Assembly: GCA_044361315.1 (NCBI GenBank)
Contig: JBIKJA010000009.1
Span: forward strand, 62,001 to 126,000
Source of the DNA: Crocinitomix sp044361315
Lineage (GTDB): Bacteria > Bacteroidota > Bacteroidia > Flavobacteriales_D > Crocinitomicaceae
Direction: 5' to 3'
DNA length: 64,000 nt
Each line of letters starts with the position of its first letter. The stretch's first letter is position 1. Below the pieces are notes generated by a model. It searched no databases. It was not told where the DNA came from and was given only the letters and a program-made list of their open reading frames with translations. Below are positions 8,937-17,331 of this stretch, one piece after another. The position numbers and the translations under genes are program-made.

Positions 8937-10172
8937 ATGAAAATGAATTCTATAAAGTTAATTGCACCAGTTTTTTTATTGCTTGTGTTAGTTGGATGTA
9001 AAAAAGAATATGATATTCCGCCAATCACAGCGATCCCCGAAACACCCACCAAAACAATTGCCGAACTAAGAGCTTGGCAAAATTCAGAAGGTGGAGTAAT
9101 TTCGATTGATGAAGAATTGTCAGTGTACGGGATTGTGACCATGGATGAAAATGATGGAAATATCTATAAAAACATTTATATGCAGGACCACACTGGTGCT
9201 GTGAATGTGAGAATGTTAAATGGCGGTGGTTTGTACCAAGGCGATTCGATTCGTATTTATTTAAAAGGAACAATTTTAAGTAAATATAATGGCGTTTTAC
9301 AAATAGATTCGGTAGATGTAGATCGAAATGTTGTAAAACTTTCTACCAACAATACGTTTGCCCCAGAGGTGACGACCATCGATTTGGTGACCTATTTGAA
9401 AGAATCACAATTGATCCAATTAAACAATGTTCAATTTATTCGTCCAGATGTAGGACAAAATTTTGCGGATGGTGATAATTTAGAATCCTTGGATCGGATT
9501 TTGGAAGATGCGAGCGGAAATGTTGTAAAAGTGAGAACGAGTGGTTATGCTGCTTTCGCCGATGAAAATGTACCAAGTGGATCTGGGAATATGGTGTGTA
9601 TTGTTAATCATTTTAATGGGGAAGTGCAATTATTGATTCGTTCTTTTAACGAAATTAAATTAGATAGTCCTCGATTTCCAGGGTTGTTGTTATTGAAAAA
9701 TTTTGACGACGAAAGCGTAACTTCTGGAGGATGGACCACCTATAAAGTGTTAGGAGAAACCGAATGGGAGACTAGTAGCGCCGGTGGGGCGCCAACAGAT
9801 TACGGGGTGATTTCGAATTATACAGGTTCAGAAAATTTGCCAACAGAAAACTGGTTGATTTCGCCATCGGTGAATTTATCTTCGAGCGCGGCGCCTTATC
9901 TTAATTTTGACAATGCGTGCAGTTATGATGGGGATCAATTACAGATTCTAGTTTCATCAAATTACGACGGTGTAAGCAATCCTACTCTTCAAGGAACTTG
10001 GACAAACTTAAGTGGATTTGCAACACTTTCAACTGGATTTTTTTCTTGGGTAAATTCGTCCAATATTAATTTAGGGACCTTAGGAACCAATGTACATGTG
10101 GCTTTTAAATATCTTGGAACAGCGTCTGATGGTAAAACATGGGAGGTTGAAAACATTGCTATACACGAATAA
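8937..10172 (+). CDS. DUF5689 / choice-of-anchor-J surface lipoprotein (copy 2)
   Basis: 411 residues, lipobox LVGC with Cys21 and KKEYD following. Same domain order as the preceding gene: OB-like DUF5689 region (VYGIVTMDENDGNIYKNIYM, GDSIRIYLKGTILSKYNGVLQID) then an anchor-J jelly-roll (ENWLISPSVNLSSSAAPYLNFD, VAFKYLGTASDGKTWEVENI). It starts 2 bp after the stop of copy 1, so the pair is a tandem duplication kept in one operon. The two copies align throughout but are clearly diverged, suggesting specialised ligands or a hetero-oligomer rather than a recent duplicate. Surface exposure is inferred from the lipoprotein signal and the context with a TonB receptor. Confidence 0.75.
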   Translation: MKMNSIKLIAPVFLLLVLVGCKKEYDIPPITAIPETPTKTIAELRAWQNSEGGVISIDEELSVYGIVTMDENDGNIYKNIYMQDHTGAVNVRMLNGGGLYQGDSIRIYLKGTILSKYNGVLQIDSVDVDRNVVKLSTNNTFAPEVTTIDLVTYLKESQLIQLNNVQFIRPDVGQNFADGDNLESLDRILEDASGNVVKVRTSGYAAFADENVPSGSGNMVCIVNHFNGEVQLLIRSFNEIKLDSPRFPGLLLLKNFDDESVTSGGWTTYKVLGETEWETSSAGGAPTDYGVISNYTGSENLPTENWLISPSVNLSSSAAPYLNFDNACSYDGDQLQILVSSNYDGVSNPTLQGTWTNLSGFATLSTGFFSWVNSSNINLGTLGTNVHVAFKYLGTASDGKTWEVENIAIHE

Positions 10173-10196
10173 AAACTTTAAACTAAAACAAACAAA

Positions 10197-11552
10197 ATGA
10201 ATAAATTATTTACACTTGTCTTGACCACGATGCTCGGAGCAGCTAGTTTTGGTCAGGTAATTTTTGAAAGTGATTTGAGTTCTTGGACTGGAGGTCTTCC
10301 TGATGGTTGGATGGGCTCAAAATCAAATATTGCGCCTTCTAACGTAACTGAAACAATGATTGGAGCAGAGCACGGAACATCAATGGCATTGTTAAAAAAT
10401 GCGTCACCAGATCACAAAAGATTTACAACAGAAAATGTTACCGTAGTTGGTGGAACAACCTACGAAATTAAAATGTGGATTACAGGAACAGAAGGATGTG
10501 AATTGCGCACTGCTTTTTATAATGCAGATGCAGATGCTTACCTTTATCCAAACGATTACCTTGACATTTTTGCAGAAACCAGTGGCGACATTACTATGCT
10601 AAGTCAAACAATTACTGTTCCTGCTACTTGCACAAATGGAGAATTTATTTTTTCGATTCGTAACACAGATGCTTTGGTTGGAATTGCGTTAGATTCAGTG
10701 TCAATTGCTGAAACCGAGCCTGTAGAACCAACGTTGGTGTCAATTTACGACATTCAATATTCAACCGTTCCTCCTTATATCTCCGATTTTGAAGGGGAGG
10801 TGGTCACCACTTCAGGAATTGTAACAGGCGTTTTTCTTTTTGGTGCTGACGAAGGTCGTTTCTTTATTCAAGATGGAGACGGTGCTTGGAATGGAATTTA
10901 TGTGTACGAAGCGGGAACAGCGGTTGCACTTGGTGATTTAGTGGAAGTAACAGGAACAATCTCTGAATTTTTTGAATTAACTGAAATTACTTCGGTTGTT
11001 GGAATTGAGATCATCAGCTCTGGCAATCCAATGCCAGCATCAGTTGTTGTTTCAACAGCAGATGCTCAATTAGAAGAATATGAAGGTGTTTTAGTGAAAG
11101 TTACAGGTGCAAAATGTATCAACGATGACGCAGGATTTGGTCAATTTGAAGTTGCAGATGGAACAGAAGTTTCACGTTTAATTGACGATGAAATGTTTTC
11201 ATACCCTGCAGTTTTAGGAACTTATTACGATATTACTGGGGTTACTTTTCTTTCTTTTGGAGATGTAAAAATGTATCCAAGAATGGCATCAGATGTTGTT
11301 GATGCAGGTTCTTCAAGTGTTGCTGAAAATGAATTGATTACAGCTGTTTATCCAAATCCAGCTTCAACCTTTTTAACAGTTCAAGTGCCAACTGAGGCAA
11401 TTGTGAACATTTATTCAATGACTGGACAATTAATTTACACAGCGACAGGAAATTCAAAAACAATTGATGTAAGCAATTTCAGCAAAGGTGTTTATCAATT
11501 AGTAGTGACGTTAAATGAAGAAGTTTCAACTTCTCAATTTTCTGTGAACTAG
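10197..11552 (+). CDS. T9SS-exported protein with YhcR-type OB fold
   Basis: 451 residues with a signal peptide (to about residue 19, AASFGQ). Residues about 20-175 look like a carbohydrate-binding-type beta-sandwich (TENVTVVGGTTYEIKMWITG). Residues about 190-355 carry OB-fold features like those attached to extracellular nucleases such as YhcR and ExeM (GEVVTTSGIVTGVF, GRFFIQDGDGAWNGIYVYE, GDLVEVTGTISEF). The last 75 residues are a type A T9SS sorting domain (AVYPNPASTFLTVQVP, VNIYSMTGQLIYT, FSKGVYQLVV). No nuclease catalytic domain is present. It is therefore probably a surface nucleic-acid-binding or adaptor protein working with the upstream receptor and lipoproteins. It ends the operon just before a strong terminator. 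Confidence 0.75.
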   Translation: MNKLFTLVLTTMLGAASFGQVIFESDLSSWTGGLPDGWMGSKSNIAPSNVTETMIGAEHGTSMALLKNASPDHKRFTTENVTVVGGTTYEIKMWITGTEGCELRTAFYNADADAYLYPNDYLDIFAETSGDITMLSQTITVPATCTNGEFIFSIRNTDALVGIALDSVSIAETEPVEPTLVSIYDIQYSTVPPYISDFEGEVVTTSGIVTGVFLFGADEGRFFIQDGDGAWNGIYVYEAGTAVALGDLVEVTGTISEFFELTEITSVVGIEIISSGNPMPASVVVSTADAQLEEYEGVLVKVTGAKCINDDAGFGQFEVADGTEVSRLIDDEMFSYPAVLGTYYDITGVTFLSFGDVKMYPRMASDVVDAGSSSVAENELITAVYPNPASTFLTVQVPTEAIVNIYSMTGQLIYTATGNSKTIDVSNFSKGVYQLVVTLNEEVSTSQFSVN

Positions 11553-11595
11553 ATCAAAATTTTCATACCGGTTAAAAATAACCGTTAGATTTAAT

Positions 11596-11630
11596 AAAAT
11601 CCCTCTCGCTTTTATAGCGAGGGGGATTTT
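11596..11630 (+). terminator. Rho-independent terminator of the TonB operon
   Basis: A 15-bp stem with one G-U pair (arms 11596-11610 and 11616-11630, loop TTTAT) sits 43 bp after the T9SS protein stop. The stem base is A/T so the right arm ends in TTTT, with further T tracts after it. Confidence 0.85.
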
Positions 11631-11717
11631 GGTTTTTAGAGGATTGGATTGATTTATATATACGTAAGACATTTATTCTAGATTGTGATTTAAATTCTAT
11701 CGAATTGGATATTGCTT

Positions 11718-12320
11718 TCATTTTCCAAAAAATTGATCCAAATTCCAATTCAAGACATTGTTTTCGATATAATTATGAATCTTTTGATATGATTCGTCCG
11801 TGCGAATGATGTGATCGTGGAAACGAGATTGCCATGTAAATTGTGGATTTTTTTTTCGAATTTCAAACGTACAACGCCCTTTATACCAACGAATTATTCG
11901 GGATATATTATCATGCATCATTGGGTTTTTGTTTCCTGTCACCCCCCGTTAATTCGTTCTGCCGTAAATGTGTCATCTAAACGTTGTGTTGGTAGGGACG
12001 CGATTAATTGCGTCCCTACCACCGATGACGTCGTTTGATTTGTCAATAATAATTATACCACGTACATGATTCGGCATCACAATAAATGCACCCAATTTTG
12101 CATACGGAAAATGATGTGGAATTTAGGACCAATAATTTAGGGCTATCTGTCCCATTTCATTTAAATAAATTCTTTTAATGTCTTGATTTTTAATAATTTA
12201 ACCAAAATAATGTTCCCGATTTTGGGTGCAGATGGTGATAAAATACGCTGTATTATCGCCATAATTCCACCATTGAGCACGGGCACTTTCATTTCGATAG
12301 TTGTTCTGAAATTTTGACAT
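11718..12320 (-). pseudogene. decayed REP-associated tyrosine transposase (RAYT, IS200-like Y1 family)
   Basis: Read on the minus strand from the ATG at 12320, the gene starts MSKFQNNYRNESARAQWWNY and YFITICTQNREHYFG, a typical RAYT N-terminus. It then meets an in-frame TAA. The same frame continues NEMGQIALNYW, another stop, and FIVMPNHVRGIIIID, the HUH-type motif in which the usual MPNHxHG has its second His replaced by Arg. Next come a linker encoding GRDAINRVPT, a shift to another frame (RLDDTFTAERINGG), and a return to the frame of ISRIIRWYKGRCTFEI, FTWQSRFHDHIIRTDESY and IHNYIENNVLNW, the C-terminal Tyr region. Two stops, at least two frame changes and a lost metal-ligand His make it non-functional. 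RAYTs mobilise or maintain short palindromic repeats; one such palindrome is inside this gene. Confidence 0.8.
11991..12020. repeat. perfect REP-like palindrome inside the RAYT linker
   Basis: 11-bp perfect inverted arms (GGTAGGGACGC at 11991-12001 and its complement at 12010-12020) around an 8-nt AT-rich loop. On the minus strand it encodes part of the variable linker of the RAYT remnant (GRDAINRVP). Confidence 0.7.
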
Positions 12321-12352
12321 TTTTCATTACACAAACCATCCCCCAAAAATTA

Positions 12353-12760
12353 TTACCGTTTTACCGCAAATAATTCGCCGATGGTGGCCTTTTTATCTCC
12401 GATGGATTTAAAGGGCAGGTAATACAAGTCGATGGTTGGTTGATCGCAATGGGTCATTTCAAAACATATTGCATCAATTGGTTCGGCATCGACTTCTAAC
12501 TGCAATTTTACTTCGTAAGAGAGGGCGTATCCGCGCATTTTTGCTGCTACGTATTCGGTTTCGCAATAAATAGTGAGGCCGTTGATGACTTTGCCGATGG
12601 TGGGCATGTTTTTGGTGTCTTCAACTTCCATTTCTAAAGGATGTACGTTGCCGATGGTATCTAAAAATGCGCCAAAAGGGTAACATTCGCCTGTGTCGGT
12701 TAAAATTTCGGTGGCATATTCAACGCTGTGCGTGAGTAATTTTTCTACTTCTTCTATCAT
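12353..12760 (-). CDS. conserved hypothetical protein, translationally coupled to uvrB
   Basis: 135 residues, no signal peptide or membrane segment, acidic. The body is mixed alpha/beta with a late EMTHCDQPTIDLYYLPFK segment. I do not recognise a named family. The start overlaps the uvrB stop by 4 bp (ATGA), so it is expressed with ispH and uvrB. Nothing in the sequence links it to DNA repair apart from this arrangement. The C-terminus is complete, and the RAYT remnant begins 32 bp beyond it. Confidence 0.7.
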   Translation of the reverse strand: MIEEVEKLLTHSVEYATEILTDTGECYPFGAFLDTIGNVHPLEMEVEDTKNMPTIGKVINGLTIYCETEYVAAKMRGYALSYEVKLQLEVDAEPIDAICFEMTHCDQPTIDLYYLPFKSIGDKKATIGELFAVKR

Positions 12761-14784
12761 TCAAAGATTTTTAGTTTATTTTCAAGTACAAACATCTCGT
12801 CCCGCAACCGTGCAGCTTCGATGAAATCTAATTTTTTTGCAGCGGCTTCCATGTCGCTTTTTACTTTTTTAAAGGTTTTTTGGAGTTGATCTTTGGTCAT
12901 GTATTCAAAGACTGGATCAGCTGCCATTGCTATTTCTACACTGTTTGTTTCGTACATCAATTCTTGCGCACGCGAACCTGCTACTTTGGTTTGTTGCATG
13001 ATACTTTCTGTAGTTCGTTTTATTTGTGTTGGTACGATGCCGTGTTGCGTGTTATAAGCTTCTTGAATGGCTCGACGTCGATTGGTTTCGTCGATGGTCA
13101 TTTGCATGCTGTGCGTGATTTTATCGGCATACATAATTACCGAACCGTTTACGTTTCTGGCAGCACGACCGACGGTTTGGGTTAATGAACGTTCTGAACG
13201 TAAAAAACCTTCTTTATCGGCATCAATAATTGCCACCAACGAAACTTCGGGTAAATCCAAACCTTCTCTCAACAAATTCACGCCAATGAGCACATCAAAA
13301 ACGCCTAAGCGCAATTGTCTCAGAATTTCCACACGTTCTAAAGTATCGACATCTGAATGGATATAACGGCAAGGAATTCCAAGTTTATCTAAATATTTCT
13401 GCAATTCCTCCGCCATTCGTTTGGTGAGGGTGGTGACTAAAACTCTTTCGCTACGGTCTTTTCGGATATGAATTTCTTCAATTAGATCATCAATCTGATT
13501 TTCGCTTGGACGCACTTCTATTTGTGGATCGAGCAGTCCTGTTGGACGAATGACTTGTTCGATGACCACACCTTCGGATTTTTCCAATTCATAATCGGCT
13601 GGGGTGGCACTCACATAGATTGTTTGACTGGTAATCATTTCAAATTCCTCGAATTTCAAGGGGCGATTGTCCATGGCGGCAGGTAAACGGAAACCATAAT
13701 CTACCAAATTCGTTTTGCGCGAACGATCGCCTCCGTACATGGCTTTGATTTGTGGAATTGTGGCGTGACTTTCGTCAATCATCATGATAAAATCCGATGG
13801 AAAATAGTCCAATAAACAATAAGGCCGTGAACCCGGTTCACGTTTGTCAAAATAGCGTGAATAATTTTCGATTCCCGAACAATAACCCAACTCACGAATC
13901 ATTTCTAAATCGTAATTTGCTCGTTCGTCAATGCGTTGCGCTTCAATTAATTTACCCTCACGTTTAAAATATTCCACATGTTCGCCGATGTCAATTTCAA
14001 TTTGGCGAATGGCACTATTAATGGTGTCTTGACTGGAAACAAAGATGTTAGCAGGGAAGATATTGATGGCTTCAAAATGTTCTATTTTCTGATTGTCCTC
14101 CGGATCAAACGTATAAATTTCTTCAATTTCATCTCCCCAAAAGATGATGCGGAGGGCATGATCGGCATAGGCCAAAAACAAATCGATTGTGTCGCCTTTT
14201 ACACGAAAATTTCCTCTTTTTGGGTCGATATCATTCCGAGAATAAAGATTTTGAACCAGATTTAAAAGAAATTTATTGCGTGAAACGACCAAACCTTTTT
14301 TAATTGGGATGATACTTTTTTCAAATTCCTCCGGATTTCCAACCCCATAAATGCATGAAACGGATGCTACAATAATCACATCTTTTCTCCCCGATAAAAG
14401 GGCAGATGTGGCTGCCAATCGCAATTTTTCTATTTCATCATTGATCGACATGTCCTTTTCAATAAAGGTATTGGTCGTTGGTAAATAGGCTTCTGGTTGA
14501 TAATAATCGTAATACGAGACAAAATATTCGACGGCATTGTTTGGGAAAAAGCTTTTAAACTCACCATATAATTGAGCCGCGAGGGTTTTATTATGGGACA
14601 AAATCAAGGTAGGACGGTTGACTACTTGAATGACATTTGCCATTGAAAAGGTTTTACCACTTCCGGTAACGCCTAAAAGGGTTTGGTAACGAACGCCATC
14701 GTTTAATCCTTCCACCAATTGGCGAATCGCTTCTGGTTGATCGCCTGTTGGTTTAAAATTAGAATGGAGCTCAAACGCTTTCAT
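12757..14784 (-). CDS. uvrB: excinuclease ABC subunit B
   Basis: 675 residues, usual UvrB length. UvrB is the damage-verifying helicase-like subunit of nucleotide excision repair; it is loaded by UvrA and recruits UvrC. Visible features are the N-terminal FKPTGDQPEAI, Walker A GVTGSGKT (38-45), the YDYYQPEAYLP beta-hairpin that clamps DNA, DESHATIPQIKAMYGGDRSRK, helicase motif V/VI segments (GVNLLREGLDLPEVSLVAIIDADKEGFLRS, QTVGRAARN) and a C-terminal UVR motif (about residues 635-670) for UvrC contact. The start overlaps the end of ispH by 14 bp and the stop overlaps the next gene by 4 bp, so the three genes form one operon. uvrA and uvrC are not in the window. Confidence 0.97.
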   Translation of the reverse strand: MKAFELHSNFKPTGDQPEAIRQLVEGLNDGVRYQTLLGVTGSGKTFSMANVIQVVNRPTLILSHNKTLAAQLYGEFKSFFPNNAVEYFVSYYDYYQPEAYLPTTNTFIEKDMSINDEIEKLRLAATSALLSGRKDVIIVASVSCIYGVGNPEEFEKSIIPIKKGLVVSRNKFLLNLVQNLYSRNDIDPKRGNFRVKGDTIDLFLAYADHALRIIFWGDEIEEIYTFDPEDNQKIEHFEAINIFPANIFVSSQDTINSAIRQIEIDIGEHVEYFKREGKLIEAQRIDERANYDLEMIRELGYCSGIENYSRYFDKREPGSRPYCLLDYFPSDFIMMIDESHATIPQIKAMYGGDRSRKTNLVDYGFRLPAAMDNRPLKFEEFEMITSQTIYVSATPADYELEKSEGVVIEQVIRPTGLLDPQIEVRPSENQIDDLIEEIHIRKDRSERVLVTTLTKRMAEELQKYLDKLGIPCRYIHSDVDTLERVEILRQLRLGVFDVLIGVNLLREGLDLPEVSLVAIIDADKEGFLRSERSLTQTVGRAARNVNGSVIMYADKITHSMQMTIDETNRRRAIQEAYNTQHGIVPTQIKRTTESIMQQTKVAGSRAQELMYETNSVEIAMAADPVFEYMTKDQLQKTFKKVKSDMEAAAKKLDFIEAARLRDEMFVLENKLKIFE

Positions 14785-16012
14785 TAAATTGGAGTTTCAC
14801 TTTTGTTAATGCCGTTTCGATGTCCAGGTCACAATTGGCAAGTTCTCCAATTCGTTGAATCACCCGATCGACCGATGCATCGGGACAAGAAGCGCCACTT
14901 GTTAAGATAATTTTAAGCGGACGTTTAGTGGGCAAATAATCAGTTGATTTGATCACTTCGTTCTTGTGCAAATCAAAATGATTTATTTCGGAAGATGAAA
15001 TGAATTCATCTTCATCTTTTATATAGTATGTTTTGAACTTTGTTTCCAATAACTCCACTAAATGAGAAGTATTTGAACTGTTATAACCACCGACTACGAT
15101 GGCCAAATCGGCAACTTCATTTAAAAGGGAAAGCGTCGCCGTTTGATTGTCGTTGGTGGCGTAACAAAGCGTGTCCCGGGTATTGGCGAAATGATGGTCT
15201 ATTTCATTCTCACCGTATTTTTCTTTCATCACTTGCGCTAAGTGATCCGAGATTTCTTGGGTATCAGACGCCAACATGGTGGTTTGATTCACAACACCTA
15301 CACGTTGTAAATCTTGTTCAAAATCAAAATTTTCTGAATACCGCCCATCAAAAAATACGTTAAAATCTGATTTTGGGCGTTCTCCTTTGATGATTTCACC
15401 TAAAATACGTGTTTCTTGGATGTCTTTAACGATGATCGATTTGGCAAATTCTTGTGAATGTGAAAAAGTGGCTCGTGTTTCTTCGTGTTTGTCTTTTCCA
15501 TGAATCACCACGGTGTAATTATCGCTACCAAGTTTTTCCGATTTTTTCCAAACACGTTCGACAAAAGGACATGTGGTATTGTACGTTTTTGTTTGAATTC
15601 CAATACTTTCAAGTTTCGCTTCAATTTCAAGCGTGGTTCCAAAAGCAGGGATGATGACAATGTCTTCTTTTTTTAATTCCTTCCAAGGTACGAGTTGATT
15701 TCCGTTGGTGTCTTGAATGAAGGTAATGCCTTTTTGTTGCAAGTCGTGATTAACACCTGGGTTATGAATCATTTGGCTTAACAAAAAGATTCGTTTACCC
15801 GAATTTTCAGCAATGGCACGGTACGAAATTTCAATAGCATTTTCCACGCCAAAACAAAAACCAAAATGTCTGGCGAGGATAATATCGAGTCCATTAAATT
15901 CTAATCGGGTAGGGGTAAAATCCTTTTTTCGTTGATCGATTTTCGATCGGATTGCCTTCACTCGACTAATGATTGGAGAGCGATAGTATTCCGGAATATC
16001 AAATGTTTTCAA
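14771..16012 (-). CDS. ispH: 4-hydroxy-3-methylbut-2-enyl diphosphate reductase (long Bacteroidota form)
   Basis: 413 residues. IspH is the last enzyme of the MEP isoprenoid pathway and reduces HMBPP to IPP and DMAPP with a [4Fe-4S] cluster. The three cluster cysteines are seen as Cys53 (HFGFCFGVENA), Cys148 (NTTCPFV) and Cys376 (GASCPDASVDRV). Substrate-binding motifs include GVVNQTTM and GGYNSSNTSHL. E. coli IspH has about 316 residues; the extra length lies in an N-terminal extension of about 40 residues and an insertion around residues 190-235, as in other Bacteroidota. It is first in the operon with uvrB. Confidence 0.95.
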   Translation of the reverse strand: MKTFDIPEYYRSPIISRVKAIRSKIDQRKKDFTPTRLEFNGLDIILARHFGFCFGVENAIEISYRAIAENSGKRIFLLSQMIHNPGVNHDLQQKGITFIQDTNGNQLVPWKELKKEDIVIIPAFGTTLEIEAKLESIGIQTKTYNTTCPFVERVWKKSEKLGSDNYTVVIHGKDKHEETRATFSHSQEFAKSIIVKDIQETRILGEIIKGERPKSDFNVFFDGRYSENFDFEQDLQRVGVVNQTTMLASDTQEISDHLAQVMKEKYGENEIDHHFANTRDTLCYATNDNQTATLSLLNEVADLAIVVGGYNSSNTSHLVELLETKFKTYYIKDEDEFISSSEINHFDLHKNEVIKSTDYLPTKRPLKIILTSGASCPDASVDRVIQRIGELANCDLDIETALTKVKLQFNESV

Positions 16013-16085
16013 GGCGTATTCTTTTTAATTTCAGTGATTTAAATCGAGTTGTCTGCAACACAATTTAATTTCTGAACGATGATTA

Positions 16086-16093
16086 CAAAGATA
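16086..16093 (-). promoter_or_regulatory. -7 element (TATCTTTG) upstream of ispH-uvrB
   Basis: Exact TAnnTTTG on the minus strand, about 74 nt upstream of the ispH start, in the only intergenic gap ahead of the operon. No convincing -33 element. Confidence 0.4.
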
Positions 16094-16107
16094 ACGAATA
16101 AGTTCAC

Positions 16108-16821
16108 TTATGGTTCGAGCTCAATCAAATAATCGAGTGCTGAATAATTCATTTCATCACCTGTCCAATGGTAAATGGTTTTGCCTGCTGGATCTAACAA
16201 ATAAATGGAAGGAAATATATAACCCGCAAATCCTGTAAAGTCCGAATCTGCATGAATATAATGATGGGAAAAAGAAGTACCGTTATTCGTTTCTAAAAAG
16301 TACTCGGTGTCTTTTTTATTTCCTGAAAAAAATAAGTCGACTTTGATTTTCATTCCTGCATTTTTTGCTGCGCTCAATTTTTTACAGGCATACTGACAAT
16401 GAGGACAATCTGTCGTGAAAAAGGCTACCAAACTATGTTCGTTTTTAGGCTCATAATTGCCAACAGAAACTAGTTTTAAGGTTTCTGTGCTCCCCAATTT
16501 TTTGCCATCATTAAAAATTCCGTAATCGGTATTGTAAATAGGTGAAAGGGAAAAGCTTAATAAGAATCCTGGGGCCAATGAAAGTAGGATGACATAAATA
16601 AATCGAATACGTCTGGTTTTTTGCCAAAATGAAAAGATTAATTGCAAACTCACGGTGAAAAAAACGATCACCAAAACACGAATAAAGATGCTTGAGAAGG
16701 TCCAACCTAATTTCAACGTTCCTCCGAAATAAAAGACAGATCGTTCGAAATAATAAGAAAAAAAGAAAGCGATCGCTAGAAATTCTACAACCAAAAGGAT
16801 TCTGCCAATTTTCATAATCAC
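16108..16821 (-). CDS. membrane-anchored thioredoxin-like protein (CPHC)
   Basis: 237 residues. Three predicted membrane segments (about 7-25, 45-65, 74-93) are followed by a thioredoxin-like domain with the redox motif CPHC (139-142, in FFTTDCPHCQYACKKL) and a cis-Pro-like segment FPSIYLLDPAGK. The CPHC motif is typical of DsbA-like and some TlpA-like proteins. The topology suggests the thioredoxin domain faces the periplasm, where it would handle disulfides or deliver reductant. The membrane part resembles DoxX-like subunits only loosely. It is a single-gene unit between ispH and a small lipoprotein. Partner and substrate are unknown. Confidence 0.75.
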   Translation of the reverse strand: MIMKIGRILLVVEFLAIAFFFSYYFERSVFYFGGTLKLGWTFSSIFIRVLVIVFFTVSLQLIFSFWQKTRRIRFIYVILLSLAPGFLLSFSLSPIYNTDYGIFNDGKKLGSTETLKLVSVGNYEPKNEHSLVAFFTTDCPHCQYACKKLSAAKNAGMKIKVDLFFSGNKKDTEYFLETNNGTSFSHHYIHADSDFTGFAGYIFPSIYLLDPAGKTIYHWTGDEMNYSALDYLIELEP

Positions 16822-16965
16822 ATAGAATAAATTCGGACTAAAGTTAGTGGTTCTGTATTAAATTGAAGCAAAAAATAGTGATTGATTTGTTCTCGAAAAA
16901 AAAAATGGTGATTTTGGGAGGTAAAATGGATTTAATCAAAATAAGATTTGTGTTATTTATAAAAG

Positions 16966-17000
16966 CCAAAGAACATCATTTCCAATATAATGTTCTTTGG
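16966..17000 (-). terminator. terminator of the small lipoprotein gene
   Basis: An 11-bp perfect stem (arms 16966-16976 and 16990-17000). On the minus strand it is followed by CTTTTAT. It lies just downstream of the 79-residue lipoprotein gene. Confidence 0.7.
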
Positions 17001-17010
17001 AAGGAATAGT

Positions 17011-17250
17011 TTATTTTAATTCACAGGTGCTTTTTATAGTGTTTAAACCGTCGTCGTAACTTGAATTTAAAGCAGTACATTTCGTTCCAGCTTCATCTTT
17101 GCTGACATCTACAAATGTTGTGTCGGCAGTTATGCTAAAGTTTAAGATACCAGTTGTCACAACGTCACAAGAACACACTCGGTCTTTTTTACATGAAGTA
17201 GCAGCAAATAGAATTCCAGAAACCGCTACAAAGAAGAATAATTTTTTCAT
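17011..17250 (-). CDS. small Cys-rich lipoprotein
   Basis: 79 residues. Lipobox AATSC followed by KKDRVCSCDV. The mature part holds four further Cys (two in VCSC, then TKCTAL and STCELK), which could make two disulfides. Similar tiny SCKKD lipoproteins occur throughout Bacteroidota and have no assigned function. The gene has its own terminator and stands alone. Confidence 0.7.
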   Translation of the reverse strand: MKKLFFFVAVSGILFAATSCKKDRVCSCDVVTTGILNFSITADTTFVDVSKDEAGTKCTALNSSYDDGLNTIKSTCELK

Positions 17251-17331
17251 ACTTTTTAATTTTTTTTAAGTTAGAGGTTTGAAGATAATCAATTATTTGA
17301 GATGAGAAAAGATAATTTTTAATTTTATTGA

